Of a stretch of 64,000 nt of DNA, positions 44,871-56,590 are shown piece by piece. The notes beneath the pieces were generated by a model that was given only the letters and a program-made list of their open reading frames with translations, made no database searches and was not told the DNA's origin. The DNA is from Acanthococcus lagerstroemiae. Taxonomy: Eukaryota > Arthropoda > Insecta > Hemiptera > Eriococcidae. Position numbers and translations under genes: made by a program. The stretch lies in NCBI GenBank assembly GCA_031841125.1, contig CM063110.1, positions 51,621,946-51,685,945 on the forward strand, written 5' to 3'. Within the stretch, counting starts at the first letter, position 1; every line of letters begins with the position of its first letter.

Positions 44871-46549
44871 CTCAATTTTGGCGAAAACGTTTTCATTCAA
44901 AACGAAACTAGACTCTCTCGCTTGAAGATGCCCGTTCATTCTGCGTTGATCTGACTTTGCGTTCAGAAGAAAAGGCGGTGGATTATCTGTGTACACCTTG
45001 TATGCACAATTGGATGACACGTACATTCAGCAGTCCGAGTGAGGAGACACGTGACGGTGGTGGATAACCGGGGACGGGGAGTGAGAAAGGTGCACGAACC
45101 GTGCATCGTACGTATGTACAACTAATTTGGATGCATTCGCGACGCTCCTAATTGTAAACGCGATAGCGAATTAAAATTTTCGTTTTGTTTCCGTGTAAAT
45201 GATGACGTGATCGAGGCGGAGGGGGGGGGGCAGCGTTTCGATATAAAAACTTGCCAAATTTATGAAGTGTTGAAGACATGCGACAGCGCGGTGCCCCGAG
45301 AGTGCACTGCTCGGCCGAGCCCGGCTGGGTTCAAATGCGGTTTTTTTTTCTCATTTCTGTTTATCGCTGTCATGCTTGACGACGTCTGGTTAATAACGTA
45401 AAATCTCTTTTGATTCGAAGAAATTTGTGGCAGCGCGTACAAATGATAAGATAAATAGCTCACATTCGCCCGTATGGAAACATCTTGTCGCGGCGAAATG
45501 AAGAGTGCGGGTTGTTTCCTCGACGCAGTCAATACCAGTCGCGTAATTATCGATTTAAGTGGCGAGCACCGATAGAGGGTATCTCACTTTGCAAGAACGT
45601 AATAAGGGTAAGGTAGCCTATCGCTGGCGAGGTATATCAGTGGACCTGAAAGCCTGCATGGAAAGGGGTTTCCGGGATAAGAACTGTGTACAGAAAAGGC
45701 AGCATATTTTTGCGTATTAAGAACATTAGGAACCCAACCTGGCCTGCTTGTAATGAAAAACAGATCTGTCGTATGAGACTATCAGGTAGATTGATAGCAG
45801 GGGCGGGGAGGGGCCCGCCGGGCAACCCGGCAAATGTCCGGTGGCCTGATGGCACAAGTATAGCCTGGCCAAACCACAGTGACCTGATCATCCCAGAAAG
45901 TAATGAGTTAACAGCCTATTACAAATCGTGTGCAAAATTTTACTTCGAATTTAGGTTTCGTCTGGAGGGCTGAACGAAAGAACCTGCGGAATTTTCGCTT
46001 TTTGCTAGAGAGAAGTGTTGAGCCCGGAACCGAACGAGAGCATACCCATACGCAATCAAGGAAACGATTGGGTGTAAAAAGCGCGTGTATCTTGATCAGT
46101 TGATAGTAAAAGCAGATTTGTGTTGGTGCTAACCACAAACTGTGCCTGAACTAAATGAATGTCTTACCTGATCGATCGAGAAAGAAAAAGAAGAGTGAGT
46201 CATGATAAGAAGAAGAAGAAGAATGTGGTTTCGAAAATATCACGTACCAGAAGTACAGGAATGCGGGAGACAAAAGACGTTTATTTAGACGCTCGCATTG
46301 GGCTACCCAAAAACTAGTCAGCAGTGGCGTGCAGTAATTTTTCCTAGGAGCTAAGCTATATCAAGCGTAGAGGTGAAGTAAAAATCAGAATAAAAGTATG
46401 AAACATGCTACTATACAGTGTGGAACAGATCATCACGCAACATGGGAAAGTCCCAGAATGGGCACGTTGATATGTACCACTGTGGAAAACGTCATTTTGG
46501 TGCAAATCAACACGCAACAGTACGCTAGTTTGGAATATTTTCATCGAAA
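44871..46549. other. Unassigned sequence
   Basis: Several 60-95 codon frames with no recognised motif. A (gaa)n tract lies at 46205-46222. No gene is supported. Confidence 0.4.
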
Positions 46550-47865
46550 ATATTTGAAAAAAAAAATGCCGATAATTTCCGAAGAATCTCAACGGAAATC
46601 TTTGGAAAAAATTTCCAATGTTTCCCAAAGAATTTCATGAAAATTTTTCGAGAAAATCTTTCGCTATTTTTGAAGAATAATAGGAATTGGGGAAAAACTA
46701 CGACTGTTTTTAAAGGATTTTATCAACAAATTCCAGGTAAAATGTTCTCCGAAGAATTTAATCAAAAATTGAGAAAAATCTTCGGAAAATGACCAGGAAT
46801 TTCATCTAAAATTTTTGGAGAAAAAAATTCCGATACTTTCCGGAAAATCTCTTCGAATATCTTTTGGAAAAATGTCCAATGTTTTCCAAAAAAAAAATTT
46901 TTCTTAAAGCTTCGGGTATCTTTGGGAACATTTTTAACAATTTTAAAGGAATTTTGTAGGAAATTTTTGGAAAAAATTCCAATGTTTTCTAAAAAATTTC
47001 ATCAAAATCCTTCGAGAAAATTTTCCGATGATTTTTGAAGAACTTCATGGAAATATTCGGGGAAAAACTCCGATGGTTTTTGAAGAATTTTTATTAGACA
47101 ATCTTCAGGAAAAATGTTCGATGATCTCCGAAGAATCTCATCGAGAATCTTCGGGAACAATATCCGATGATTTTAAGAAATTTCATCGGAAAGTTTTGGA
47201 AAAAAATTCCGTTAATTTCCGAAGATTTCTATAGGAAATCTTTAAAAATAACTCAAATTTCCTGAAGATCTTCGATGAAATTCTTCGGAGATCATCAAAC
47301 ATTTTTCCTGAAGATTGGTTAGTGAAAATTCTTCAAAAAAAATCCGAGTTTTTCCCCGAATATTTCCATGAAATTCTTCAAAAATCATCGGAAAATTTTC
47401 TCGAAGGATTTTGATGAAATTTTTTGGACAACATTGGAAATTTTTCCAAAGATTTCCTATGAGATTCTTCGGAAATTATCGGAAATTTTTTCTAAAAGTT
47501 TTCTACGAAATTCCTTAAAAATGGTTAGAAATTTTCCCGAAGATATTCGATGAAATTCTTCGGAGATCATCGAACATTCTTTCTGATGATTTTTTATAAA
47601 ATTCTTCAAACCATGAATATTTCCTACGAAATTCTTCAAAAATTATCAGGAAATTCTCTCGAAGATTTTTAAAGAAATTCGTTGGAAAACATTGGACATT
47701 TTTCCAAAAAATGTTCGAAGAGATTCTTCGGAAAGTATCGGAATTTTTTTCTCCAAAAATTTTAGATGAAATTCCTGGTCATCAAAGAATTTTTCCGAAG
47801 ATTTTTCTCGATTTTCAATTAAACTCTTCGGAGAACATTTTACCAGAAATTTGTTGATAAAATCG
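46550..47865. repeat. Long hairpin-forming repeat array
   Basis: The left half repeats degenerate units of about 50 bp (tccgaagaatttcatcgg, aaatctttggaaaaaattcc). The right half holds the same units in reverse complement. Two checks: catggaaatattcggggaaa (47046-47065) is matched perfectly in inverted orientation at 47351-47370, and aatgttctccgaagaattta (46741-46760) is matched at 19 of 20 positions at 47820-47839. The symmetry centre shifts from about 47208 to about 47290 between these pairs, so one arm has gained units. Transcription through it would give a double-stranded hairpin RNA of several hundred base pairs. Confidence 0.85.
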
Positions 47866-48412
47866 TGATCGACCGTCTTGCGCCGGACACCCTGATCCCG
47901 GAGATGTTGAGGAGCCGAAGCGGTTGGAACCAGGTGTCGGCTTTCGTTTCGGCCATCGTGCGGAGGAAGATGGAGGCAGAGTGGGCGAGACAGAGGACAG
48001 GAGGAGAAGCTGAAGTTGCTGCTGCCGCTGCAGCGGCGGCGAATCCCATTCAGCGGAGCTCGCCCTTAGTACCAGGGCTGGAGCAGAGCTCGCCCGCAGT
48101 GCAAGGGCTGGAGCGGCAAACAGAATTTTACGCGATGAGTGAGTGAAGAGGAAGAGGCAGCGCGCCCGGCTGTGAGGGACCTGAATTCTAGGCGAGCGCT
48201 CTGGGAGTGCGGACCTCGGTTTGTAGGGAACCCCATGGTGGCCTTGGCAGGACGCGTGCACAGTTCCGGACAGGAGAAATGGGGGCCCGTCCCCAAAGCA
48301 TTCCCCTCGGCACTGATGCGATGCCCGAAAAGGAAGTTTCCGGTGCTGAGGGTGCGGTGTCTCAGGGGCCACTTTGGCATGCGTGCATCGCCATACGTCC
48401 TACCACACCATC
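47863..48412 (+). mobile_element. R1-type LINE 3' end with the shared tail
   Basis: It begins directly at the edge of the hairpin array. The protein segment reads LAPDTLIPEMLRSRSGWNQV and VRRKMEAEWARQRT, the same C-terminal end as LAPTMLKSRAGWDQVAAF in the copy at 59781. An alanine-rich stretch from a gcc/gct repeat follows (48015-48045). The 3' UTR ends with the shared tail: cactgatgcgatgcccgaaa, ggtgcggtgtctcaggggcc, tggcatgcgtg and cgccatacgtcctacca, near 48412, where the Gypsy fragment begins. Confidence 0.8.
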
Positions 48413-48700
48413 AGACGCTCAAATGTAGCCGGCGTATTACACAGTCCACAGGGCATTACTGTGTACTGCCAGAGTCGGGAATTAGTTGAAAACGCTGTCT
48501 TCTCTTTATCCTCTGGATAGAGGACCATTTGGTGGAAACCACTCTTCAAATCCACTGTGGTATACCACCCGCTTCCTCCTAGTAGATCCAGCGTGTCGTC
48601 GATCCGCGGCAACGGGTAACTGTCTTTCCGAGTCACATCTTCTTCCGGTTGTGGTTCGACATTGAAAACAAAAGCATCCGGATCCTTATACCTTTTCGTG
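48413..48700 (-). pseudogene. Ty3/Gypsy LTR retrotransposon reverse transcriptase fragment
   Basis: Read on the minus strand from about 48640, the protein starts VTRKDSYPLPRIDDTLDLL, continues with WYTTVDLKSGFHQM, which holds the first catalytic Asp of the Ty3/Gypsy polymerase (LDL-x-SG), then EKTAFST and MPCGLCNTPATFERLM. This covers about 76 residues of fingers and palm. The YVDD box and everything downstream, as well as protease and gag, are absent. Upstream (48641-48700) the same frame reads RYKDPDAFVFNVEPQPEED, which I do not recognise, after a stop. The fragment ends exactly where the R1 tail begins. No LTR is visible. Confidence 0.9.
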
Positions 48701-49017
48701 TCTTCGAAAAGTTTCTAGCCGCCGGACCAGTTCCGCTTTCGAACATGATGGCAATAGGTAACGGTTCTTCAATTCCTCCCGAAGCTCTTTCTGCGACAGT
48801 GCGAACAACTTTTTCGGAGCCATCGCGGATGGAAAGTTTCGATGACGCTCGCTTCTTCAACACGAAACGCCGAATTCGCAGAACGAATGTCCAGTCGAGG
48901 GTCCGAGTGAGATTTTCTTGGCGATGCGTGCCGTAGAATCGTCGTTCTTCATTTATCTCGAATGCTCGGGGGCGTTCGCCACAATACTGTGTTCTGTGCC
49001 TTGCCTTTTCCTCGTTA
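48701..49017. other. Unassigned sequence, possibly more of the Gypsy element
   Basis: Open on both strands for about 70-95 codons (48649-48936 plus, 48863-48633 minus) without a recognised motif. Confidence 0.35.
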
Positions 49018-49264
49018 TATGTGAGCTGACAGGAAGAAAGGGACCTCAGCGCAAAAATGTAAATTTTACAGGAGAGCGGATAAACAAAATTGATAACGTT
49101 TTCACATTACGGAGACATTCAACTTTGGAGACTTACAGCCGTTGGGAATTTTTCAACACCAGGTGAAAGAGCGGCCAACGATTAGTCAAAAACAGTTATC
49201 ACAAAAATGTGTTTGTTTTTTTTTTGCCCTGAAGTCCCTTTCTTCCTGTCAGCCCACAAATAGT
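49018..49264. mobile_element. MITE with about 35-bp inverted ends
   Basis: tgtgagctgacaggaagaaa (about 49019) is matched by the reverse complement of the right end (tgtgggctgacaggaagaaa), and pairing continues through gggac-tcag-gcaaaaa. Flanks are AT-rich, so the target duplication is not certain. Non-coding. Confidence 0.75.
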
Positions 49265-52227
49265 TCCGGCCACTTATCGATGTATTTTTATGCTTATTTC
49301 GTTTTTTTCAGTTGTTTTTAAGGTCGGCTACTAGTACTTAGCCGAGCCTATATTGCAATCGAAATTTCCATATTTTTTTTTTGTGTTCCAGTATGATCTT
49401 TGATCTCAGGATCAGTTTTACAGCCATATAAAACAACCTAGTGTTCTTATCAGCGAAATACTCCTTAATCTTGATGTTCTTATCAATGAAATGGGGGCTT
49501 ACATTGTTCAGCGAGCGTTGTTACGTTTTATATTTTGGATTTTACTTTACGGCGGAATTATGTCCTCGAAGAGGTAAAAGATATGCATGTCTATGATGAG
49601 GAGCGAGATGCGAGAATCTTCAGCTACGAGTAGTATTCCAGTGTTCAGTGTTGGTGTTTAGTATTGTCCTTCGAGAATGCAGTAATATGATCGAGGTTTC
49701 ATGTTCGTAACCAGTTACCAGTTAGTAGCGAGAAGCGAATGATTGTTGATGTAGCATGTAAAGACGTTATCAGTAAATCAGTATGTTGAAGTGAACATTG
49801 TTTGTACCGATGTCTTTGCATCCTGTAAACCTGTAAGCGTGTAATATTATTCAGACAAATCAGTCATAGGAGGTACTATGTATGTCGTATGCGTAATTAT
49901 TATCAAGCGAACAGAGAATCTACTAGCGTGAATATTAAGTTGTTTTCATTCCCTTAGAAGTGGATAAATCTTCGCTAATCATTTGATGTTTTTCGGGTCG
50001 GCTTGGAGTAGTGTTGGTGTTTTATTTGTTGATCAATTGCTCTTCAGAAATTAGAAATTGGATAAAATCTTTGACTAGATGATCAAAGTGCGAATGTTGC
50101 GGAGCCTGCAGCTTCGCAGTCTGAAGCCTTTTGAACTTACCATGTGCGGTTAGTGTGTATGTAGTATCATCCGAATTACCTTACATCATCTATCAGCTCT
50201 TATATTCTGGAACAAAAAACCTTAAAACATGATTACCAATAGGTCTTTTTCCTGATATCTTTTCCAACAACCGCCAATAAGAGATCGGCTAGTTTCTAAT
50301 TTTTCAGTCGAGAACCGAACCTCTTCCAGCAGCTAGCTGCTTGTTTATTTGGGTTATCAATTTTGCAGTTTTTCATTTCGTTTGTTCCACTATTTAAGCG
50401 CTCTTAGTACTTGGTGATTTTTGGCGATTTCTCAAGCTGGGTTTAACGCAATGATAGATAAAGGATCTGAAAACACTGATAGAATCTGACCTGAGTACCA
50501 AACGAGGGAACAGAAGGTATTCTGTCTCATTTAGCAACAAGAAGAGAAAAGACTTTCGGTTCGAAGCTCATCCAGCCCTGATTGGGGATGGCAGTTCGAC
50601 ACGAACTCAAGTTGAATTCTGTTGGGCTACCCGAACACGTTCGTCGATCGTTTCAGTTTCGCGTAAACCCAATTATTCGTCTGTGTTTTCCCGGCTGTTT
50701 TCGGTCGTAAAAAAAATTCTCGTTTATCAACTATACGTATATAAGTAGTATATATCGTACGGCCAAAATCTATCTAATTTACCGATATCGGGACCATAAA
50801 ATCGCTTTATAACTGTACCTATATTAACTGTAATAAGTCAGCTTTTTCAGCACAGTAACTGTTTTTCTCTCTCTCTCTCTCTCTCTCTCTTTTCTTCAAA
50901 AGAATAAACAAAAATTCCTGAATTGCAAAACAGGTTGAAATTAATTAAACCATATTATAGTCGGTAATTGCCTTCCGCGTAGAAATAATAAATTGGCGGT
51001 TATTATTTTATGAATGAGGCAAAATATTGTGCGGTACTATGTAATAGTGAAATTTTGGTTTCATCTGGCAGTTCGTTGTGTTTTCGTCACGCTGTTCGAA
51101 ATTTTCCCGTAGCTCGCGATTCGCGCGAAAACCGAAACGCCGCGGTCGACGTTCACGCCCAACAAAAGCGTAATACGGCGGGTCGATTCTCAAAATTGTG
51201 TAACTTTTCGGGGATACCGAGCGAGAATGGAAAACAATAATAATTTCGGAAGCATTTCCGTTTCGGTGTCGGCGGCCCTGGCGGCCTACGATTGAAAATC
51301 AAACCGAAGTTGATGAGAAGTTTTTGACGCGAAATGAACTGAAGGAAAACACTTTGATATATTAACCCTAAAATAAAACTTTCGAAAGTTGGACTGCTGT
51401 GTGATTTTCTTTTATAAACAACTTCCGAAAATCGGCGAACTTTATACTAGTTTGTGGAAGTCGACTCGAGGGCGATGCTGTGCGGCGGTTCTTCTTAAAT
51501 GAAAAGATCGCACCGAGTCGAAATCGTATATACAAGCCGAATTAACAGAGATCTCAAACAAAGAGATGCTATGCTCGGTTACTCGGCTGCTTTCAGATCC
51601 TCTACGTCGAGTTGAAGGAGACTTTCCGAAAAGGAAAATGTTTTTATTTCATCTACACAACCGCGTATAAAGATAGGTTAGTAGAGTTGACTAATTACGA
51701 AGCGCCGAATAAATCAGTCCCGACGAAATGGAATGTTCCCGCCGAAATCGGGAATGTTAATATACGAGAAAGAGGTTGTATGTTTGACTTTTCCGAGCTA
51801 ATAATTCATCTTTGAGTGAAGATCAGTATCGAGTCAGCTTGTCGGTGAATGGCAACGAATAGTAAGAAAACGTATTTCTACCGATAGTTCAAAGGCAGTA
51901 AGGCAACTACCACTCATTCGTTGATAATGATTCGCTCGCAATTTTCGGCTAAAGGGTACGAGCTTTTCTAAGAATCGTATACGTCGGCCAGCAAGTTCGA
52001 CAGAATCTGATGGAAAGAGAGGGGAGATATCACCTATAATTCAGACTGAAATCTCATCACAAATTCCAGTCGTTAAGGCAAAAAAAAAAGCTCTCGGTTT
52101 TTCTTTAAATTTCCGGCCATACCCACCAATAGCGTTGTTGGAGGTCAATGGGTCTGGACCCCTTCCCTTTGCAATTTCGTCAAATAATGACTTTTCTAAT
52201 TTTAACACCCCCTCCAATATCCCCCCG
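49265..52227. other. Unassigned sequence
   Basis: No recognisable gene. Holds a (CT)n run at 50870-50891 and the repeat block 50103-50160. Open frames at 51010-51240 and 51612-51815 have no recognised motif. It could be intron or intergenic DNA. Confidence 0.4.
50103..50160. repeat. Dispersed repeat block shared with 15140-15205
   Basis: cctgcagcttcgcagtctga, a gaagccttttgaactt block and atgtgcggttagtgt, in the same order as the partner. Confidence 0.5.
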
Positions 52228-52340
52228 CTCCCTCTGGTCACTGATGCGATACTCGAAAAGGTCGTTTCCGGGGCCAGAAGCGCAGTGTCTGGGGAGCCAA
52301 TTTGGCATGCGTGTATCGCCATACGCTCCACCAAGGGAGA
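52228..52340 (+). mobile_element. R1-type LINE 3' tail fragment
   Basis: Only the shared tail is present: cactgatgcgatactcgaaa, a gtcgtttccggggccagaag block, gcagtgtctggggagcca, tggcatgcgtg and cgccatacgctccacca. It is one of four copies of this tail in the window, all in the plus orientation. Confidence 0.7.
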
Positions 52341-52680
52341 AGAAACATCACCCCCACCCCGAACACAATAGGCTGGCTACGCCACTAATAACCGCAAGAC
52401 CTTTTCGACGCGGATTCGACGAGTAAAATCACCGTAATTTCGATGTCGATTTTGGTCCTTTTTTCGGCGCAAATTCGACGTCGATTTATGGGATGACTCG
52501 TCGTTTCTCTTGACAAATACGAACGACCATTAACAGTTTATTTGTATTTATATTTTTACAGCCAGGATTTAGACTAAGCACCGACCCGTCTTAGGAAGCG
52601 CAGGTAGTCGCAAAATTTCCCCGCATTTTGGTGAATCCTGGCCGAAATCCTACAAATTTTTGGTGAATTCGGACTACATA
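52341..52680. other. Unassigned sequence
   Basis: Contains tggctacgccacta at about 52373, which resembles a right terminus of the CAGTGGCGTAGCC MITE group, but no left partner is visible. Confidence 0.4.
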
Positions 52681-53574
52681 GGCTGTCGCTAAGTAACTGA
52701 GACTAAAATTCGTACGGCCCACCAACGCTACCTATCGGCATTTCAACGCAGTAGGGGAATAATTTGGTGAAACCGCACGCCGAGTTCATTTGATTGAAAA
52801 CTCGCTGCTCCAGACCACTTTAAAAGAAACCAGATGCGTTGACCCCTCCAAGTTTTTTGAAGATTTTTTTTAAAGAAGGAAGAAAATCATACGATTACAA
52901 AATTTTTTATTCATCATCATCTTCATTAAGTACCCGAATATCTTTTGCAAAATAAGCGCTATTTATGGCTATGTTCTTGCCATTTATCGAACGTTTTCGC
53001 GTATTCCGCCGCCGGTAACGAGGAGAAAAACATCTGCACCGCGGTGATGACTTCTTGATTCGTGTTGAATTGACGACCGCATAAGGCTGCCTTCAGTTGA
53101 GGAAATAACCAAAGGTTGCAGGGGGAGAGGTCAAGACTATACAGGGGTGGGGGCGAATTGTGATTTCTTAGAAGTCATCACCGCGGCGCAGATGTTTTTC
53201 TCCTCGTTACCGGCGGTGGAATACACGAAAACGTTCGATAAATGGCAAGAACGAATGGACGCCTGTATAGCCATGAATAGCGCTTATTTTGAAAAAGCGA
53301 TTCATCCACTCAATGAAGATGATGATTAATAAAAAAATTTGTAATCGTATGCTTTTTTTCCTTCTTTAAAAAAAAAAAATCTTTAAAAAACCTGGAGAGA
53401 TCAACGCATATGGTTTCTTTCAAACTGGTCTGGAACAGCGAGTTTTCAATCAAGAGCTCGGCGTGGTCTCAATCGATAGATAATGAATCAAATTATACCC
53501 CTACTGCGATGAAACGCCGATAGGTAGCGTTGGTGGGCCGTACGAATTTTAGTCTCAGTTACTTAGCTACAGCC
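52681..53574. mobile_element. Foldback element made of two head-to-head mariner 3' ends
   Basis: The two arms (52681 to about 53060 and about 53165 to 53574) are inverted copies of each other. ctaagtaactgagactaaaa (52689-52708) is matched perfectly at 53547-53566, and aacgaggagaaaaacatctg (53017-53036) perfectly at 53189-53208. Each arm holds the C-terminal coding end of a mariner-type transposase plus 3' UTR and terminal repeat; the central 100 bases are unique. The left arm lacks about 15 bases present in the right (between caagaac and atagcc). TA precedes the left end, but the right flank is TG. The element contains no complete transposase. Confidence 0.88.
53165..53329 (+). pseudogene. 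mariner transposase C-terminus (right arm)
   Basis: It encodes LEVITAAQMFFSSLPAVEY, KTFDKWQERMDACIAMNSAY and a final acidic NEDDD before a stop, the pattern of the last 50 residues of mariner transposases (W-x-R-x-x-x-CI). On the other arm (minus strand) a longer stretch adds LSPCNLWLFPQLKAALCGRQ, the region of the third catalytic residue, where N stands in place of the expected D. Neither copy can encode an enzyme. Confidence 0.75.
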
Positions 53575-55784
53575 TGTGTAAAAGCTTACACATGTTGGTT
53601 CATCAGCAAAGAAATTTCGATTTTTCGACAATTTTCGATTCAATTTTCCGAATGTACGGTATTAACCCCGCTCTTCCATCAAATCCTATCAACTATGATT
53701 TCTCCATTAACCTTTTCGGTCCCAAGAACGGGGAAATTTTTTTGCAATCAAATTTGTAGTAAAACTTGTTCAGTAGGCCCCCAAGAACACAAAACTCGTT
53801 AGAACAGATTTCCAAAACACCCGCTAATGGATGGGACAATATGTACTAGTGGGATTATTCGATGGGATATATTGTCCCATTGGTACTGAAAAACACGAAT
53901 CCACAAATGTGACCTATAGCTACTCTGCGGCGCGCTTTAGCGGAAAAGCAAGGCCGGGATGTTGGTCAGCGGATCAAATACTCCCAGTGAGACAGTTTAA
54001 ACGGGTTTGAACATTGTTATTGATCCCTATAGGATTTTTTGTAAATTTGTCTCGTTGGGACTAACAGGGTTCAAACGTGCAATGGGCTGCGTGACTCGAA
54101 TGCATTCAGAGTATAATTTTAAGACTGGACTCGCTTTTCAGGATCTTGTGGCCTTCTTGCTTCGGATAAAAGCGTCGAGATTTGTAGAGGTCAGTGTCAC
54201 CAGCCCCTCACTCCCGTGATTAATTTGGGGGATATAAATAGTATTGAGAATTTGTTCTAGAGTTGTTCCAGCTTGGCAAATTTTGCGAATTGGTTTTCAG
54301 TGTTTTCATTCCCATCGACCAGTCAGTCTTCAAGGAATCCATTTTCAAGTCCCCTTCCTTGTTTTGGATTTGGAGACCGAAAGTTGTGTTAACAATTGGT
54401 TCCGAACTTGTTCGGCGAATTTCACAATTTCTTCTCACTCCCTTCTCCTTCGTGCCTCATTAGCACAATGCGTATCCGACAATCCCTATTATAGCGCACA
54501 ATTATTTGGAATAAGAGGTTGTAGGGTCAAAAATGGTTTCAGAAATTTGTTGTTTGTTCCGATTTAGTCTACGGTTTAGAGGACTTTTCTTCCCCCCCCC
54601 CTTCCATTTCCTCACGTCTTGATATTCTCACACATTAAATTAGTATAGCGATTTCGAAGACAGAAGGGCGAAAGCGTTGAGATGGGTTTGACATATGAAC
54701 ACGTTTTGAAAAGCACTGACCTGCCCTCCTCTTCACATCGTAAAAATGATGATCACGGATAACGCCTTTAACAACGTTCTGTTTCAAAATCTTTAAATCC
54801 GTTGATAGAATGACGCTACTTAGGAGAGAAAGAATTATTCCTCCCATCCCGCATAGAAGAATAAAGGAATTAATTCTCATAAGAAGCTCGTGAGGGGCTT
54901 AAAAGTTTATTGAGCAATTTTCTGCATTAGGTCTTACCTCATAATCTACGCAAGGAAACCACAGACTACTGTACTCTAATTTCAAAATTGTGTCTCAAAG
55001 AATTTCGGAAACTTCCTTAGAAATATGTTCTCAGTTTATTCTGTTTGCTTAGGTATTTTCAAAATTTGTTTTCATCGCCCTGGGTAATCATGTCCAAACA
55101 ATTTTTGTGGTAGTGAAATAGTAGCTCTCTTCCATATTTTGGATTTAAAATCAAAAAATTACGAAAATGGTATTTTGTTCGTAATTTCTTGTAGTACGTT
55201 CCGTCAATTGCACAATGCACAATTTGTTCGCTCATTCTTCTTTTTCAGGATCTTCACAATTTGAGAAAAGAGGTGGAGGAGGAAGAAATTTTCTGAATGG
55301 TAGACTAAATCAGAAACAAAAAATAGATTTTTGTAACCATACTGAAATCTTTTAATATCGCGAAAGTACAGTATGATCGGAAGCACCGGATATGTAGCTT
55401 TGTTGATTAATCCTGAAGAAATGGAGAGGGGAAGAATAAATTGCGTTACTAGTGAAACAAATTAAAATTTAATTACAAACATAATTTTTTGTCTCCGAAA
55501 CTAAAATGAGTGGGGCTGTTGTGTCGCCAGCCAGCTCCTAAAAAATCGATAGACCCATAATTGGTCGGAGGAATGCGAACACATTCTGAAAATTGCGGTA
55601 CAACTCAGAGAAAACTAGACACAATTTCTCAATAATACGTTTAATCCCCAAATCGATCATGAGGCTGGTTACATAGACCTGAATGGAGATTACGATGATA
55701 AGTACATACCCTAACGTGGCTTCAAATAAAAAAGCTTGTGATAAAGTTTTAACATTTCTCAATTCTTGAGTGCCTCTCACATCC
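53575..55784. other. Unassigned sequence with hydrophobic minus-strand frames
   Basis: On the minus strand 55795-55538 encodes a hydrophobic segment (FEATLGYVLIIVISIQVYVT) and 54880-54635 another (NSFILLCGMGGIILSLLSSV). Such segments could be remnants of a multi-membrane-span protein, for example an insect chemoreceptor, but I see no signature motif and no clear splice structure. Treat as unassigned. Confidence 0.25.
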
Positions 55785-56590
55785 TTCCAAAGGATGTAGC
55801 AGAGGACTACTCATTCAGTTATACCAGACTCTGATCCGATCTATCGTGGATTATGGATCACCCATATATGGAGTTGCCCCTTTCTCATACTTACAGCTTC
55901 TTGACGCTGTTCAAAATACGGGTTTACGTATCGCCATTAACGTCTTTCGCACTAGTCCAGCCTTGAGTTTGTACTGCGATGCTGGAAATCCTCCTCTCTC
56001 TTACCGCCGAATGCAACTCACTGCCAAACTTCTCGTTACGATAGCACACAACCCTAATCTTCCTGCCTATGAGTATCTCCTTCACTCTTCAAACTACACC
56101 CCTGTTCCTAAATCCTCAGTACACTTACGTTCTGACTTTGAAGGGGACACTGTCCCGTACCTTTTCCTACAATTCACTACCAACAATCCATACATCACCC
56201 ACTCCCTGGTTTTTGAACCTTCCCCCGTGCAATTTTGAACTTGAAAATTCCCTAAAAAATCCATACCCCCAAGTTTATCGGACATATTTGCAAGAAATTC
56301 TGGACCGCTTTCCTGACCGTATCCTATTATGCTTCTCTGATAGTTCAAAGTACAACCGACGCACCGCTTACGCCTACTCCATAGATAGTCTACTACACTC
56401 CTTCCAACTTAAAAACACAGCTTCCATCTGCACAGCCGAACTCCATGCTATCCTACAGTGTCTAGTCACGATCTCCTCGCTCGAAGACCCACCCCAACAC
56501 ACTATCTGGTCCTTTCAAATTCACTTTTCTCCTTAAAGTCTATTTCTGATCGCCTTTCAACGCACGCTCTCGTCCAACACATCTCATTTC

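Noticed and set aside
52100..52390. A CAGTGGCGTAGCC-type MITE ending at about 52388
   Set aside because: Only a right-end-like tggctacgccacta is present; no matching left end or duplication is found.
53147..53329. An independent 60-residue gene
   Set aside because: It is the C-terminal end of a mariner transposase in the right arm of a foldback element.
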